A stretch of DNA of 64,000 bases from Coprococcus comes ATCC 27758 (GTDB taxonomy: Bacteria; Bacillota; Clostridia; Lachnospirales; Lachnospiraceae). The translations under genes and the position numbers were made by a program. Of this stretch, positions 45,039 through 54,416 are shown piece by piece. Below the pieces are notes generated by a model that did no database searches, was not told the origin of the DNA, and saw only the letters and a list, made by a program, of their open reading frames with translations. Every line of letters starts with the position of its first letter. Position 1 is the first letter of the stretch. The stretch covers positions 868,001 to 932,000 of the forward strand of contig NZ_CP102277.1 in the NCBI RefSeq assembly GCF_025149785.1, given 5' to 3'.

Positions 45039-45821
45039 ATGGTACTTAATAAAGTAGAAATCTGTGGTGTAAATACAGCAAAGCTTCCCCTGCTTAGCGA
45101 CGGGGAAAAAGAGGTGCTTTTTGAGAAGATCAAAGCGGGGGATGAGGAGGCAAAAGAACAGTATATCAAAGGAAATCTACGTCTGGTACTCAGTGTGATC
45201 AAACGCTTTTCGGGAAGCAGTGAAAATCCGGATGATCTGTTTCAGATCGGGTGCATCGGACTGATCAAGGCAATCAATAATTTCAATCCGGAGCTGGAAG
45301 TAAAATTTTCAACTTATGCGGTACCGATGATCATTGGAGAAATCCGGCGGTTCATCCGGGACAATAATTCGATCCGTGTTAGCAGGTCACTTCGTGATAC
45401 GGCATATAAAGCCATTTACGCGAAAGAAAATTATGTCAAAGTAAACCAGAAAGAACCTACTGTTCAGGAAATTGCAGAGGAAATCGGGATCGCAAAGGAA
45501 GAGATCGTCTATGCGCTGGATGCGATCCAGATGCCGGTCAGCTTAAATGAGCCGGTATATAATGACAATGGAGATGCTATGTATGTGATGGACCAGATCA
45601 GTGACAAAAGGAACAAAGAAGACAGATGGGTGGAGAAGCTGTCCCTTCAGGCGGCAATGGACCGACTCGGAAAAAGGGAGAAGTATATTATCAGACTTCG
45701 TTTTTTTGAAGGTAAAACGCAGATGGAGGTAGCAGAAGAAATCGGAATCTCACAGGCACAGGTAAGCCGCCTGGAAAAGAATGCACTCAGGGCTATGCGA
45801 CAATATCTGCGAAGTGAATAG
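45039..45821 (+). CDS. sigG: RNA polymerase sporulation sigma factor SigG
   Basis: 260 residues, the same as in B. subtilis. The N-terminus NKVEICGVNTAKLPLLS is a SigG signature. Region 2 is visible as NLRLVLSVIKRFSGS and DLFQIGCIGLIKAI, region 3 as PTVQEIAEEIGI, and region 4 as KYIIRLRFFEGKTQMEVAEE and ISQAQVSRLEK. It directs late forespore genes. TTTGGAGGT precedes the ATG. It is transcribed away from the sigE operon and separated from it by the beta-CASP gene, unlike the contiguous B. subtilis spoIIGA-sigE-sigG. Confidence 0.96.
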   Translation: MVLNKVEICGVNTAKLPLLSDGEKEVLFEKIKAGDEEAKEQYIKGNLRLVLSVIKRFSGSSENPDDLFQIGCIGLIKAINNFNPELEVKFSTYAVPMIIGEIRRFIRDNNSIRVSRSLRDTAYKAIYAKENYVKVNQKEPTVQEIAEEIGIAKEEIVYALDAIQMPVSLNEPVYNDNGDAMYVMDQISDKRNKEDRWVEKLSLQAAMDRLGKREKYIIRLRFFEGKTQMEVAEEIGISQAQVSRLEKNALRAMRQYLRSE

Positions 45822-45899
45822 AAAAATAGAGATTTCCAGTTGAAATTTGTCAAGGTTCATACTATTATAATCATAGAACAGAAGAACAGGAGAACAGCA

Positions 45900-46550
45900 A
45901 TGTATAAAGCGTGTATTTTTGACTTGGATGGAACTTTGACAAATACGCTGGATTCGCTGACTTATTCAACGAATAAGACGTTAGAAGAAATGGGACTTAA
46001 GACGATTACCAAAGATCAGTGCCGAAGCTTCGTTGGGGATGGAGCCAGATGCCTTATGGAACGTGCACTTCGTGCGTCCGGAGACACAGAGCTTAAGAGG
46101 ATTGAAGAAGGTATGGAAGTGTACAGCAGAATCTTTGGAGAAAATTGTATGTACCATGTACGTCCTTATGATGGCGTTGTTCAGATGTTAGATTCACTGA
46201 AGAAGAAGGGAATAAAGATTGCAGTATTTTCCAACAAACCACATTTGCAGGCGATCGATGTAGTGGAAAGTACATTTGGAAAAGGATATTTTGACCATAT
46301 TCAGGGGCAGTCGGGTGAATTTCCGAAGAAACCGGATCCGGAAGGACTTCTGTGGATACTTGATAAATTAGGGGTATCGCCGGAAGAAGGAATATACATA
46401 GGAGACTCGGATGTAGATATGAAGACAGGGAAAGCTGCCGGTATGTTTACAGTCGGAGCAGAATGGGGATTCCGGACCAAAGAACTTCTTGTGGAGACAG
46501 GAGCAGATGCAACAATTGCACATGCTGAAGAATTGCTTAACTATTTATAG
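45900..46550 (+). CDS. HAD-superfamily hydrolase (phosphoglycolate phosphatase-like)
   Basis: 216 residues from ATG 45900 after AGGAG. Motif I is CIFDLDGTLTNT (nucleophile Asp about 9), motif II VFSNKP (about 107-112), motif III Lys in KKPDPEGL (about 141), and motif IV YIGDSDVDMKTG (about 166-177). The alpha-helical cap between motifs I and II is of the small Gph/PgmB type. It dephosphorylates a small sugar phosphate in the cytoplasm; the substrate is unknown. Confidence 0.88.
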   Translation: MYKACIFDLDGTLTNTLDSLTYSTNKTLEEMGLKTITKDQCRSFVGDGARCLMERALRASGDTELKRIEEGMEVYSRIFGENCMYHVRPYDGVVQMLDSLKKKGIKIAVFSNKPHLQAIDVVESTFGKGYFDHIQGQSGEFPKKPDPEGLLWILDKLGVSPEEGIYIGDSDVDMKTGKAAGMFTVGAEWGFRTKELLVETGADATIAHAEELLNYL

Positions 46551-46599
46551 TTCAGATGAGAAAATTTTTCTGTGAGAAAGATAAGGGAGGGTTGCCTGT

Positions 46600-46863
46600 A
46601 TGTATGAGTATGATGAAGAATGTCTGCAGACATTCCTGAATATGCAGTCACAGCTTTTTGATGAGCCGGTTGCAGAGACACTGGAAGAGGCAGAAGCGTT
46701 TTTGGAAGACTGTATGGCGGTTGTTGTAGATTCTATCAAGGATGTGAGAGATTATCTGGATGAAAGCGGAGCGGACATCAGTGGTATGAGTGATGAAGAG
46801 CTGGAAGAGGCTTCAGAAGTATTCGCACTTCCGAACGGACAGTATCTGATCGTGGAAGGTTAA
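46600..46863 (+). CDS. Small acidic protein of unknown function
   Basis: 87 residues, strongly acidic (clusters such as ETLEEAEAFLEDCM and DEELEEASEVFA), with no membrane segment or known motif. AAGGGAGGG lies before the ATG. It follows the HAD hydrolase by 49 bases and shares a terminator with the convergent gene. The predicted fold is mostly helical. I do not recognise the family. Confidence 0.6.
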   Translation: MYEYDEECLQTFLNMQSQLFDEPVAETLEEAEAFLEDCMAVVVDSIKDVRDYLDESGADISGMSDEELEEASEVFALPNGQYLIVEG

Positions 46864-46875
46864 TAAAAGGAAAAG

Positions 46876-46909
46876 AGCTGCGGCATCAGTTGGTTGCCGC
46901 AGCTTTTTT
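46876..46909. terminator. Terminator between two convergent small genes
   Basis: AGCTGCGGC and GCCGCAGCT form a perfect 9-base stem with an 11-base loop and a T6 run. The 3' half of the stem encodes the last Ala codons of the minus-strand gene that ends at 46886. Confidence 0.85.
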
Positions 46910-47317
46910 GAGCGCATCACGGATGGTGTTGAGAAGAAGCTGAGAAGTATAGGGACTGTCACTTGAAAGTGTAAGATGATCAAGGGACTGGGATTTACAG
47001 ATCTGGTCAGCCAGATTCTCAAGAGATGGCTGAAGAAGAGGATACATGGCAGTTACCGTCTCACTTAGATTGGAAATGCGGATGGAATTGATAGAGGTGT
47101 CAGAGACAGAAACTTCCAGTTCCAGATCTTCATTTCCGAGTGTAAAAGAAGAGGTATAAACGCCGGGAGTATATTTTTTGTCGGATACAGAGGAATGCCG
47201 GTTTCCGGAGAACATAAAGAATAAAAGGCAGAGGATGAGAATACCTAAAGTGGCAAAAATAACAGTATAGATAATTTCTTTCATGTGAAGTACGATGATT
47301 TTTGTTTTGGAATTCAT
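46886..47317 (-). CDS. Membrane-anchored protein resembling an FMN-binding domain without the flavin-attachment motif
   Basis: 143 residues from ATG 47317, which follows a perfect AAGGAGG. One N-terminal helix (about 13-36) then an extracellular domain with YTPGVYTSSFTLGNEDLELE, SINSIRISNLSETVTAMYP, and SSDSPYTSQLLLNTIRDALKK at the end. Spacing and pattern (G-Y plus strand, dI-xxI, helix, final TS-xxLxxAv) resemble FMN_bind domains of RnfG/NqrC-type proteins. However, the SGAT motif is replaced by SSDSPYTS, so covalent flavin is doubtful. Function unknown. Confidence 0.6.
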   Translation of the reverse strand: MNSKTKIIVLHMKEIIYTVIFATLGILILCLLFFMFSGNRHSSVSDKKYTPGVYTSSFTLGNEDLELEVSVSDTSINSIRISNLSETVTAMYPLLQPSLENLADQICKSQSLDHLTLSSDSPYTSQLLLNTIRDALKKAAATN

Positions 47318-47468
47318 AAAGAACCTCCTTAGGCAGTATGGAATTTCGGCAGGTTATGCCGCTTAATAAACTATATGAAAAGAAAAAATAGTTTATGCAT
47401 GAGAAATGCGTGACAAAAGAGAAAGGATTTAGTAGAATCAGGAAAGAGAAAAAGCAGAGGTGAATAGA

Positions 47469-48044
47469 ATGTTTATAATTGCAGGACTTGGAAACCCGGA
47501 TGAAAAGTATCAGGGGACAAGACATAATGTTGGATTTGATGTGGTGGACCGCCTGGCGGAGAAATACCAGATAGCAATCGATACTAAAAAACACCGTGCC
47601 CTCATCGGAAAAGGAGTGATCGAGGGACAGAAAGTGCTTCTTGTGAAGCCGCAGACTTATATGAACCTGAGTGGAGAGAGTATCCGTAGTCTGGTGGAAT
47701 ATTACAAGATCGATCCCGAAGAAGAACTTCTTGTAATTTATGATGATATCAGTCTGGAAGTCGGACAACTCAGGATCCGCAGAAAAGGAAGTGCCGGTGG
47801 ACATAACGGAATCAAAAATATCATTGCCAATTTAGGAAGTAGTGTATTTCCACGGATCAAGGTAGGTGTGGGAGAAAAACCGAAAGGATATGATCTTGCT
47901 GATTATGTTCTTGGAAAATTTTCCAAAGAGGACCGTGTACTTATGGAAGAAGGATATGATCTTGCCTGTGAAGCTTCTGCTCTGATCATGCAGGGAGCAA
48001 TCGATCAGGCAATGAACGAATATAACCAGAAAAAGAAAGAATAA
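47469..48044 (+). CDS. pth: Peptidyl-tRNA hydrolase
   Basis: 191 residues from ATG 47469 after AGAGGTG. Family marks are IAGLGNPDEKYQGTRHNVGF with the catalytic His (about 20), PQTYMNLSGES (about 64-74), VIYDDISLEVGQLRIR, and GSAGGHNGIKNI (about 105-116). It cleaves peptidyl-tRNA released from stalled ribosomes. It lies 16 bases before mfd, the usual pth-mfd pairing in Firmicutes. Confidence 0.96.
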   Translation: MFIIAGLGNPDEKYQGTRHNVGFDVVDRLAEKYQIAIDTKKHRALIGKGVIEGQKVLLVKPQTYMNLSGESIRSLVEYYKIDPEEELLVIYDDISLEVGQLRIRRKGSAGGHNGIKNIIANLGSSVFPRIKVGVGEKPKGYDLADYVLGKFSKEDRVLMEEGYDLACEASALIMQGAIDQAMNEYNQKKKE

Positions 48045-48060
48045 GAGGAGGCAAAAAGCG

Positions 48061-51000
48061 ATGCATGCACTTACGGCTCCTTTATCTGAACTGGCAGAGA
48101 TTGAAGAAATCTGTGAAGAGCGTGGACGGGAACCGGGCATGCTGCTTCTTTCCGGGTGTGTGACATCACAGAAAACGCATTTGATGTATGCGCTTGGAAA
48201 AGATTATGGGCATACATTGATCGTTCTTTCCAGTGAAGATAAAGCAAAAAAATTATACGAAGAATATCGTTTTTTAAATGAAAATACCAGCTATTATCCG
48301 GCAAAGGATCTCCTTTTTTATCAGGCAGATATCCACGGAAAACAGCTGGTCAAACAGCGGATGGAAACCTTGCAGATGATGATGGAGGCAAAAAGCCAGG
48401 TTACGGTCATTACAACGATTGACGGATTCATGGATGAACTGCCATCGGAAGCAGAAATAAAAGGAGACATTCTGACCATTTCCAATGGGGAGGCGCTGGA
48501 ATTTGAATCGCTGAAGGAGAAGATCATAAAACTTGGATATGACAGGGAAGCCCAGGTGGATGGTCCGGGGCAGTTTGCAGTTCGTGGTGGAATCATTGAT
48601 ATTTACCCACTTACCGAGGAATTGCCGATCCGTATTGAATTCTGGGGAGATGAAGTGGATTCAATACGGACTTTTGACGTGGACAGCCAGAGATCTGTAG
48701 AGAATCTGGAACAGATCGTTATTTATCCGGCAGATGACAGACTGGGAAGTGACCGGAAAGTTTCTTTTATCAACTACTTTGATCCGAAGGACACACTGGT
48801 GTTCCTGGATGAACCAGCAAGGCTTCTGGAAAAAGGGCGTCTGGCAGAAAATGAAGTGGAAAAAGCGAGAGAGAACCGTGCAGAAGAAATGGAAAGGACC
48901 GGGGAAATGGAAGAAGCTCCGGAATTTTTTACGACTGATGAAATTATAAAATTTCTGAACAAATTCTGTATGATCGGGATGTGTGCTCTGGAAATGAAAT
49001 GTAAGCCATTTTTTGTGAAAAAGCGGTTTGGGATCCAGGCAAAAAGCGTTAACCCGTATAACAGCAGCTTTGAGATGCTGACACAGGATCTCAAAAGACT
49101 GAAAAGGAACGGATACCGGGCGGTTCTGATTTCTGGGTCCAGAACAAGGGCAAAACGTCTGGCAGAGGATCTACGTGATTATGATCTGAGCAGTTTTTAC
49201 AGTGAGGATCAGGAACGAGAAGTGAATCCAGGGGAGATCATGGTATGCTACGGGCATATAGAAGTCGGATACGAGTACCCGATGATTAAATTTATTGTCA
49301 TATCTGAGTCAGATATTTTTGGAAAGACAAAGAAGAAAAAGAAACGAAAAAGTTATGATGGACAGAAAATAAGCAGCTTTTCGGATCTGAAACCGGGAGA
49401 CTATGTAGTGCATGAGAATCATGGACTTGGAATCTACCGGGGAATTGAAAAGATAGAAGTTGATAAGGTGACAAAGGATTATATGAAGATTTCGTATGCT
49501 GATGGTGGAAATCTTTATATTCTTGCGACACAGCTTGACCAGATCCAGAAGTATGCCAGTGCAGATGCTAAAAAGCCGAAACTTAACAAACTTGGAGGAC
49601 AGGAATGGCATCGCACGAAGAGCAAGGTAAAGACAGCAGTCTGGCAGATTGCCAAAGATCTGGTGGAACTCTATGCAGTACGGCAGTCCAAAGAAGGATT
49701 TGTCTATGAAAAGGACACGGTCTGGCAGAAAGAATTTGAAGAAATGTTTCCGTTTGAGGAAACGGAGGATCAACAGCTTGCAATCGAGGCAACAAAACGG
49801 GATATGGAAAGCCCAAAGATCATGGACCGTCTGATCTGTGGGGATGTGGGATTTGGAAAGACAGAGATTGCAATCCGGGCAGCATTCAAGGCAGTGCAGG
49901 AGAACAAGCAGGTTGTCTATCTGGTCCCTACTACGATTCTTGCACAGCAGCATTACAACACTTTTGTGCAACGGATGAAAGAATTTCCGGTAAGGGTGGA
50001 TCTGTTATGCCGTTTCCGCACACCTGCACAACAGAAAAAAACGATCGAAGATTTGAAAAAGGGACAGGTTGATATCATCATCGGAACCCACCGGGTATTG
50101 AGTAAGGATGTGGCATTTAAAGATCTGGGACTTCTGATCATTGATGAGGAACAGCGTTTTGGAGTACAGCATAAAGAAAAGATCAAAAAGCTGAAGGAAA
50201 ATATTGATGTTCTGACACTTACGGCAACACCGATTCCCCGAACGCTTCATATGAGTCTGATCGGAATCCGTGACATGAGTGTGCTGGAAGAAGCACCAGT
50301 TGACCGGATGCCGATCCAGACCTATGTGATGGAGGAGAATGATGAGATGGTCCGGGAGGCAATCGAAAGAGAAATTTCCCGCCAGGGACAGGTGTACTAT
50401 GTCTATAACCGTGTCCAGGATATAGCTGAAATGGCAGCGAAGATCCAGAAACTTGTGCCGGATGCAAATGTGGCATATGCACACGGGCAGATGCGGGAAC
50501 ACAAGTTAGAAGATATTATGTACGATTTCATCAATGGAGAAATTGATGTTCTGGTATCGACGACGATCATCGAGACCGGTCTTGACATTTCCAATGCCAA
50601 TACCATGATCATCCATGATGCAGATCGGATGGGGCTCTCCCAGCTTTATCAGCTACGTGGAAGAGTTGGAAGATCGAACCGTATGGCATATGCATTTCTT
50701 TTGTACAGAAGAGACAAAATGCTCCGGGAGGTTGCAGAAAAACGTCTTTCGGCAATTCGTGAGTTTACAGATCTTGGCTCTGGTGTAAAAATCGCCATGC
50801 GGGATCTGGAAATCCGTGGGGCAGGAAACCTGCTTGGGGAGGAACAGCATGGACATATGGATGCAGTGGGATACGATCTTTACTGTAAGATGTTAAGTGA
50901 GGCAGTCCGTCACCTGAAGGGAGAAATCCCGGAAGAAACCTATGCGACAACCGTGGATCTGAATATTGATGCTTATATTCCGGCATCTTATATTCCGAAT

Positions 51001-51411
51001 GAGTATCAGAAACTGGATATCTATAAACGGATCGCAGCAATTGAGACAGAAGAAGAACAGGAAGATATGCTAGAAGAACTGATTGACCGTTTCGGCGATC
51101 CGCCACGCAAGGTGCAGCAGCTTCTGATGATCGCGCAGCTGAAGGCGAAAGCACATGCGGCTTATGTAATTTCGGTAGAGCAAAAAGGCGATGAATACAA
51201 ATTTACCATGTATGAGAAGGCAAGGGTAAATGTAGCAAAGATTCCGGAACTGCTGGCAAAATATAAGGGAGAACTGACATTTAAGACAGATGCAGAAAAT
51301 CCATATTTTATTTATTGTAAACTTCGGAAAAATAAAAAAGAAAAAGCAGAGCAGATTCTTGAAAATGCAGGAAAAATTGTCGAAGATATACAGGGACTTG
51401 TCGAAGAATAA
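48061..51411 (+). CDS. mfd: Transcription-repair coupling factor
   Basis: 1116 residues, normal. UvrB-like N-terminal domain (about 1-300), RNA-polymerase-interacting CarD-like domain beginning [17 protein letters not shown] (about 447-463), helicase motor with Walker [12 protein letters not shown] (about 595), DEEQ box in IIDEEQRFG (about 695), TATPIPRTL, and motif [11 protein letters not shown] (about 865), then the C-terminal TRCF domain. It displaces stalled RNA polymerase and recruits UvrA. AAGAGGAGG precedes the ATG. Confidence 0.97.
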   Translation: MHALTAPLSELAEIEEICEERGREPGMLLLSGCVTSQKTHLMYALGKDYGHTLIVLSSEDKAKKLYEEYRFLNENTSYYPAKDLLFYQADIHGKQLVKQRMETLQMMMEAKSQVTVITTIDGFMDELPSEAEIKGDILTISNGEALEFESLKEKIIKLGYDREAQVDGPGQFAVRGGIIDIYPLTEELPIRIEFWGDEVDSIRTFDVDSQRSVENLEQIVIYPADDRLGSDRKVSFINYFDPKDTLVFLDEPARLLEKGRLAENEVEKARENRAEEMERTGEMEEAPEFFTTDEIIKFLNKFCMIGMCALEMKCKPFFVKKRFGIQAKSVNPYNSSFEMLTQDLKRLKRNGYRAVLISGSRTRAKRLAEDLRDYDLSSFYSEDQEREVNPGEIMVCYGHIEVGYEYPMIKFIVISESDIFGKTKKKKKRKSYDGQKISSFSDLKPGDYVVHENHGLGIYRGIEKIEVDKVTKDYMKISYADGGNLYILATQLDQIQKYASADAKKPKLNKLGGQEWHRTKSKVKTAVWQIAKDLVELYAVRQSKEGFVYEKDTVWQKEFEEMFPFEETEDQQLAIEATKRDMESPKIMDRLICGDVGFGKTEIAIRAAFKAVQENKQVVYLVPTTILAQQHYNTFVQRMKEFPVRVDLLCRFRTPAQQKKTIEDLKKGQVDIIIGTHRVLSKDVAFKDLGLLIIDEEQRFGVQHKEKIKKLKENIDVLTLTATPIPRTLHMSLIGIRDMSVLEEAPVDRMPIQTYVMEENDEMVREAIEREISRQGQVYYVYNRVQDIAEMAAKIQKLVPDANVAYAHGQMREHKLEDIMYDFINGEIDVLVSTTIIETGLDISNANTMIIHDADRMGLSQLYQLRGRVGRSNRMAYAFLLYRRDKMLREVAEKRLSAIREFTDLGSGVKIAMRDLEIRGAGNLLGEEQHGHMDAVGYDLYCKMLSEAVRHLKGEIPEETYATTVDLNIDAYIPASYIPNEYQKLDIYKRIAAIETEEEQEDMLEELIDRFGDPPRKVQQLLMIAQLKAKAHAAYVISVEQKGDEYKFTMYEKARVNVAKIPELLAKYKGELTFKTDAENPYFIYCKLRKNKKEKAEQILENAGKIVEDIQGLVEE

Positions 51412-51433
51412 TGTGTATTTTTTATGAAAAAGA

Positions 51434-51462
51434 TTGCCAGTAAGGTAAAAAAAAGATATACT
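51434..51462 (+). promoter_or_regulatory. Promoter of the foldase lipoprotein gene
   Basis: TTGCCA at 51434-51439 and TATACT at 51457-51462 with 17-base spacing, about 63 bases before the ATG. Confidence 0.6.
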
Positions 51463-51524
51463 ATACGAGTGCATATTGAAGAAGTGTGTACAATGGAGAG
51501 AAGATCAAGGAGGAAATTTTATAA

Positions 51525-52568
51525 ATGAAAAAAAGAGTGGTTGCCTGTATACTGGCAGTTGCCTGCATTGCATCTTTAAACGGATGTGGAAGCAAGTTTA
51601 ACGGACAGGATACAGTGGTAGAAGTCGGAGATGAGAAAGTGACTGCAGATGTGGCGAACTTTTTTGCAAGATATCAGCAGGCGCAGTTTGAAACAACATA
51701 TAGCAGTTATCTGGGAGATGATTTTTGGGGAAAAGAAGTTACAGACGGAAAGACTTACGAAGAGAATTATAAGGATTCAATCATGGATTCTCTGGAAGAA
51801 ATGTATATTCTGGATGAGCACAAGGATGATTATAAAGTTTCGCTAAGTGATGATGAGGAAAAAAGCATCGAGGATGCTGCGAAGAAATTTACTGACAGCA
51901 ATGACAGTGCTGCAAAAGATGCAGTATCGGGCGATGAAAAGACGGTAAAGAAAGTACTGGAACTTCTGACACTTCAGAAGAAGATGGAAACTGCCATGAC
52001 TGCGGATGTAGATACGAATGTATCCGATGAGGAAGCAGCACAGAAGAAATTGCAGTATGTGCTGTTCTCTACAAAGACAAAGGGCAGTGATGGAAAATCG
52101 ACAGATATGTCAGATGACGAAAAAGCAGAAGTGAAAAAGAAAGCAGAAGATTTCCAGAAAGATGCGGCTTCGGCAGAAGATTTTTCTGTATTTGCAACAG
52201 CAGTAGGTGCATCAGCCACCGATCTGACATTTGACTCGGATACGACATCGCCAAACGAAGATCTGATCAAAGCTGCTGATAAGTTAAAAGAAGGTGAAGT
52301 AACAGACGTGATCGAAGCAGACAATGGCTATTATGTTGCAAAAGTAGTCAGCCTTCTTGACCGTGATGCAACGGATACCAAGAAAGAGTCCATTGTATCA
52401 CAGAGAAAGAGTGACCAGTATCAGTCAATTTGTAAGAAATGGAAAAAGAAAACGGATATTAAAGTACATAAAAAAGTATGGAATACGATCAGTTTTGCTG
52501 ATCAGGGCGTAACGGTTAAGAGCACGACCGAAGATACAGATACATCTTCAGACTCTTCATCAAAATAA
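51525..52568 (+). CDS. PrsA/SurA-like foldase lipoprotein (peptidyl-prolyl isomerase type)
   Basis: 347 residues. Lipoprotein signal with lipobox LNGC (Cys about 21), then a SurA-like chaperone N-domain (about 28-160) and a parvulin-like region (about 170-290) including KLQYVLFSTK, AEDFSVFATAVG, LKEGEVTDVIEADNGYYVAKV. The parvulin core is diverged, so isomerase activity is uncertain. A Ser/Thr/Asp-rich tail ends the protein. It would help exported proteins fold outside the membrane, fitting the two large wall proteins of this window. Good AAGGAGG site. Confidence 0.8.
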   Translation: MKKRVVACILAVACIASLNGCGSKFNGQDTVVEVGDEKVTADVANFFARYQQAQFETTYSSYLGDDFWGKEVTDGKTYEENYKDSIMDSLEEMYILDEHKDDYKVSLSDDEEKSIEDAAKKFTDSNDSAAKDAVSGDEKTVKKVLELLTLQKKMETAMTADVDTNVSDEEAAQKKLQYVLFSTKTKGSDGKSTDMSDDEKAEVKKKAEDFQKDAASAEDFSVFATAVGASATDLTFDSDTTSPNEDLIKAADKLKEGEVTDVIEADNGYYVAKVVSLLDRDATDTKKESIVSQRKSDQYQSICKKWKKKTDIKVHKKVWNTISFADQGVTVKSTTEDTDTSSDSSSK

Positions 52569-52614
52569 GCGTCTGACTTAACAACAGGAAAGTACGACAG
52601 GAGGAGAGATTAGG

Positions 52615-53325
52615 ATGGAATCAATAGGTATAGTATTGAAGGATATCATGGGAAACAGTGCGGTATTTATAGCAGGAAAAGAAGCTGTGATTGTTTCGGC
52701 GGTATCAATTGTTATATCGGTTTTCATTGGAATTTTAGGTTTGAAGCTGATCCGTGTCTGGAATGCAGTGATTGGATTTGTTGCAGGGGCATTGCTTGGA
52801 TTTGCCGTGACATATCTTATGGGACTGGAAGTTGTTCCGGTACTGATCGCAGCCGGTGTTGCGGGTTTGGTTTTTGCAATACTGAACAGTGTATTTAAGA
52901 AATTCGGAGCTTTCTGGGTATGCTTTCTGGGAATGGCTGGCACAGTACTTGCGATTACAAATGCGGGAAACTGGATCATGCTGGCAGTCTGCGGAGCAGT
53001 CGGACTGATTTTCGCAATCCTTGCGATGATCTGGTTTGAACCGTTTGTGATTATTGCGACGGCATTAGCAGGCGGTTTTGGAGCAGGAATGATGATCTAT
53101 GATCTGGCAGGTCTGAAAAATGTGATTTTCATGTGGATCATTTCGATTGTGATTACATTTATCGGAATCGTGATCCAGTTTATCATGAAGTCAAGTGAGA
53201 TCAACAAGAAGCAGGTTCGAAGAGCAAATGCGATCAAGAAAGAAACATCAAAAGAAGAAGAAATAGAGATGGCAAGAACCATGCTGATCGATCTGGATGA
53301 TGATGATGACGAGGATGAAGAATAG
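52615..53325 (+). CDS. Multi-pass membrane protein (DUF4203/TMEM198-like)
   Basis: 236 residues with about seven Gly-rich hydrophobic helices (about 20-195) including ISVFIGILGLKLIRVWNAVIGFVAGA-like paired helices, and a charged cytoplasmic tail ending in an Asp run (LIDLDDDDDEDEE). The glycine-patterned helices resemble TM7SF3/TMEM198-type DUF4203 proteins. The domain name is from pattern memory only. GGAGGAGAG precedes the ATG. Function unknown. Confidence 0.65.
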   Translation: MESIGIVLKDIMGNSAVFIAGKEAVIVSAVSIVISVFIGILGLKLIRVWNAVIGFVAGALLGFAVTYLMGLEVVPVLIAAGVAGLVFAILNSVFKKFGAFWVCFLGMAGTVLAITNAGNWIMLAVCGAVGLIFAILAMIWFEPFVIIATALAGGFGAGMMIYDLAGLKNVIFMWIISIVITFIGIVIQFIMKSSEINKKQVRRANAIKKETSKEEEIEMARTMLIDLDDDDDEDEE

Positions 53326-53337
53326 ATAAGATGGATG

Positions 53338-53369
53338 AGAGGATGTATCAGAATGTGATACATCCTCTT
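53338..53369 (+). terminator. Terminator after the DUF4203-like gene
   Basis: AGAGGATGTATCA and TGATACATCCTCT form a perfect 13-base stem with GAATG loop and a short T run. Confidence 0.82.
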
Positions 53370-53409
53370 TTGTATCTGATCAGGAATGGCTGGAAGAAAC
53401 CGGTATTTC

Positions 53410-53438
53410 TTGCAGCGTTATAAAAAAAGAGGTATAAT
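53410..53438 (+). promoter_or_regulatory. Promoter of the PHP protein gene
   Basis: TTGCAG at 53410-53415 and a perfect TATAAT at 53433-53438 with 17-base spacing, 40 bases before the ATG. Confidence 0.65.
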
Positions 53439-53477
53439 AAAAATAGTATCAACGATATAAGATCTGGAGATGAAAAT

Positions 53478-54311
53478 ATGAAGATAGATATGCATTGTCA
53501 TGTAAGAGAAGGATCAATTGACAGCAAAGTGCCGATTGAAGAATTTATTAAAAAGCTGCAGTCTAAAGGCATTGGCGGAATGCTGGTTACAGATCATGAC
53601 ACCTATAATGGATATCGGCACTGGAAGAATACGGTCAAAGGGAGAAAATACAAAGATTTTGTCGTATTGAAAGGAATAGAGTATGATACACTGGATGCGG
53701 GGCACATTCTGATCATTATGCCACAGGGAGTAAAGATGCGCCTTCTGGAGCTGAGAGGGCTTCCGCTTTCGCTGCTGATTGATTTTGTGCATCACAATGG
53801 AGGAATCTGTGGACCGGCACATCCGTGTGGGGAAAAGTATCTGAGTTTTACGAATACGAAAAGATGGCAGAAATCTCCGGAGTTGATTGAAAAATTTGAT
53901 TTTATAGAGACTTTCAATGCATGTGAGCCACCACAGTCCAATGAAGGGGCGAAGTATCTTGCTGAAAAATATGGAAAACCGGGAACCGGAGGAAGTGATG
54001 CGCATAAGCTGGACTGTGTCGGCATGGGGTATACGGAATTTCCGGTACGGATTGAGACAGAGCTGGATCTGATCCGGCAGATCAGGGAAAAAGGAGAGAT
54101 CCAGTCCGGTGGGGAGTATTACACGAAGACGACAAAAGACAAAATTGGAAAATTCAATAAACTTCTGATCTTTTCTTTCTGGTTTTATAACCGGGGTGGT
54201 GCACTTCTGAAAAAGCACACACGCAAAAAGAAGATCAATAAAGAACAGCCACTTGATGCAATCGATCCAATCGAGATTCCGTATCTGGACAAGATCAAGA
54301 GGAAACATTAG
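53478..54311 (+). CDS. PHP-domain phosphoesterase
   Basis: 277 residues. PHP marks are IDMHCHVREGS at the start (metal His), VTDHDTYNGY (about 37-46), the Glu of GIEYD (about 72-76), HPCGEKY (about 115), and GGSDAHKLDCVGMGYT near 173-188. This is a trinuclear-metal hydrolase of the type that includes histidinol-phosphate and nucleotide phosphatases. The substrate is not known. A basic C-terminal tail (HTRKKKINKE) follows. It stands alone with its own promoter and terminator. Confidence 0.82.
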   Translation: MKIDMHCHVREGSIDSKVPIEEFIKKLQSKGIGGMLVTDHDTYNGYRHWKNTVKGRKYKDFVVLKGIEYDTLDAGHILIIMPQGVKMRLLELRGLPLSLLIDFVHHNGGICGPAHPCGEKYLSFTNTKRWQKSPELIEKFDFIETFNACEPPQSNEGAKYLAEKYGKPGTGGSDAHKLDCVGMGYTEFPVRIETELDLIRQIREKGEIQSGGEYYTKTTKDKIGKFNKLLIFSFWFYNRGGALLKKHTRKKKINKEQPLDAIDPIEIPYLDKIKRKH

Positions 54312-54360
54312 TGAGTGGCAAAATTTACTTTTGATACTCACATCATAATTTTAAAGATAA

Positions 54361-54408
54361 AAAATCCATCTGATTTCTTTTTTTAAAAGAAAACCAGATG
54401 GATTTTTT
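54361..54408. terminator. Bidirectional terminator between the PHP gene and the CmpB-like gene
   Basis: An about 19-base stem: AATCCATCTGATTTCTTTT against AAAAGAAAACCAGATGGATT, with one bulge and T runs on both ends. Confidence 0.85.
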
Positions 54409-54416
54409 ACAACCTG

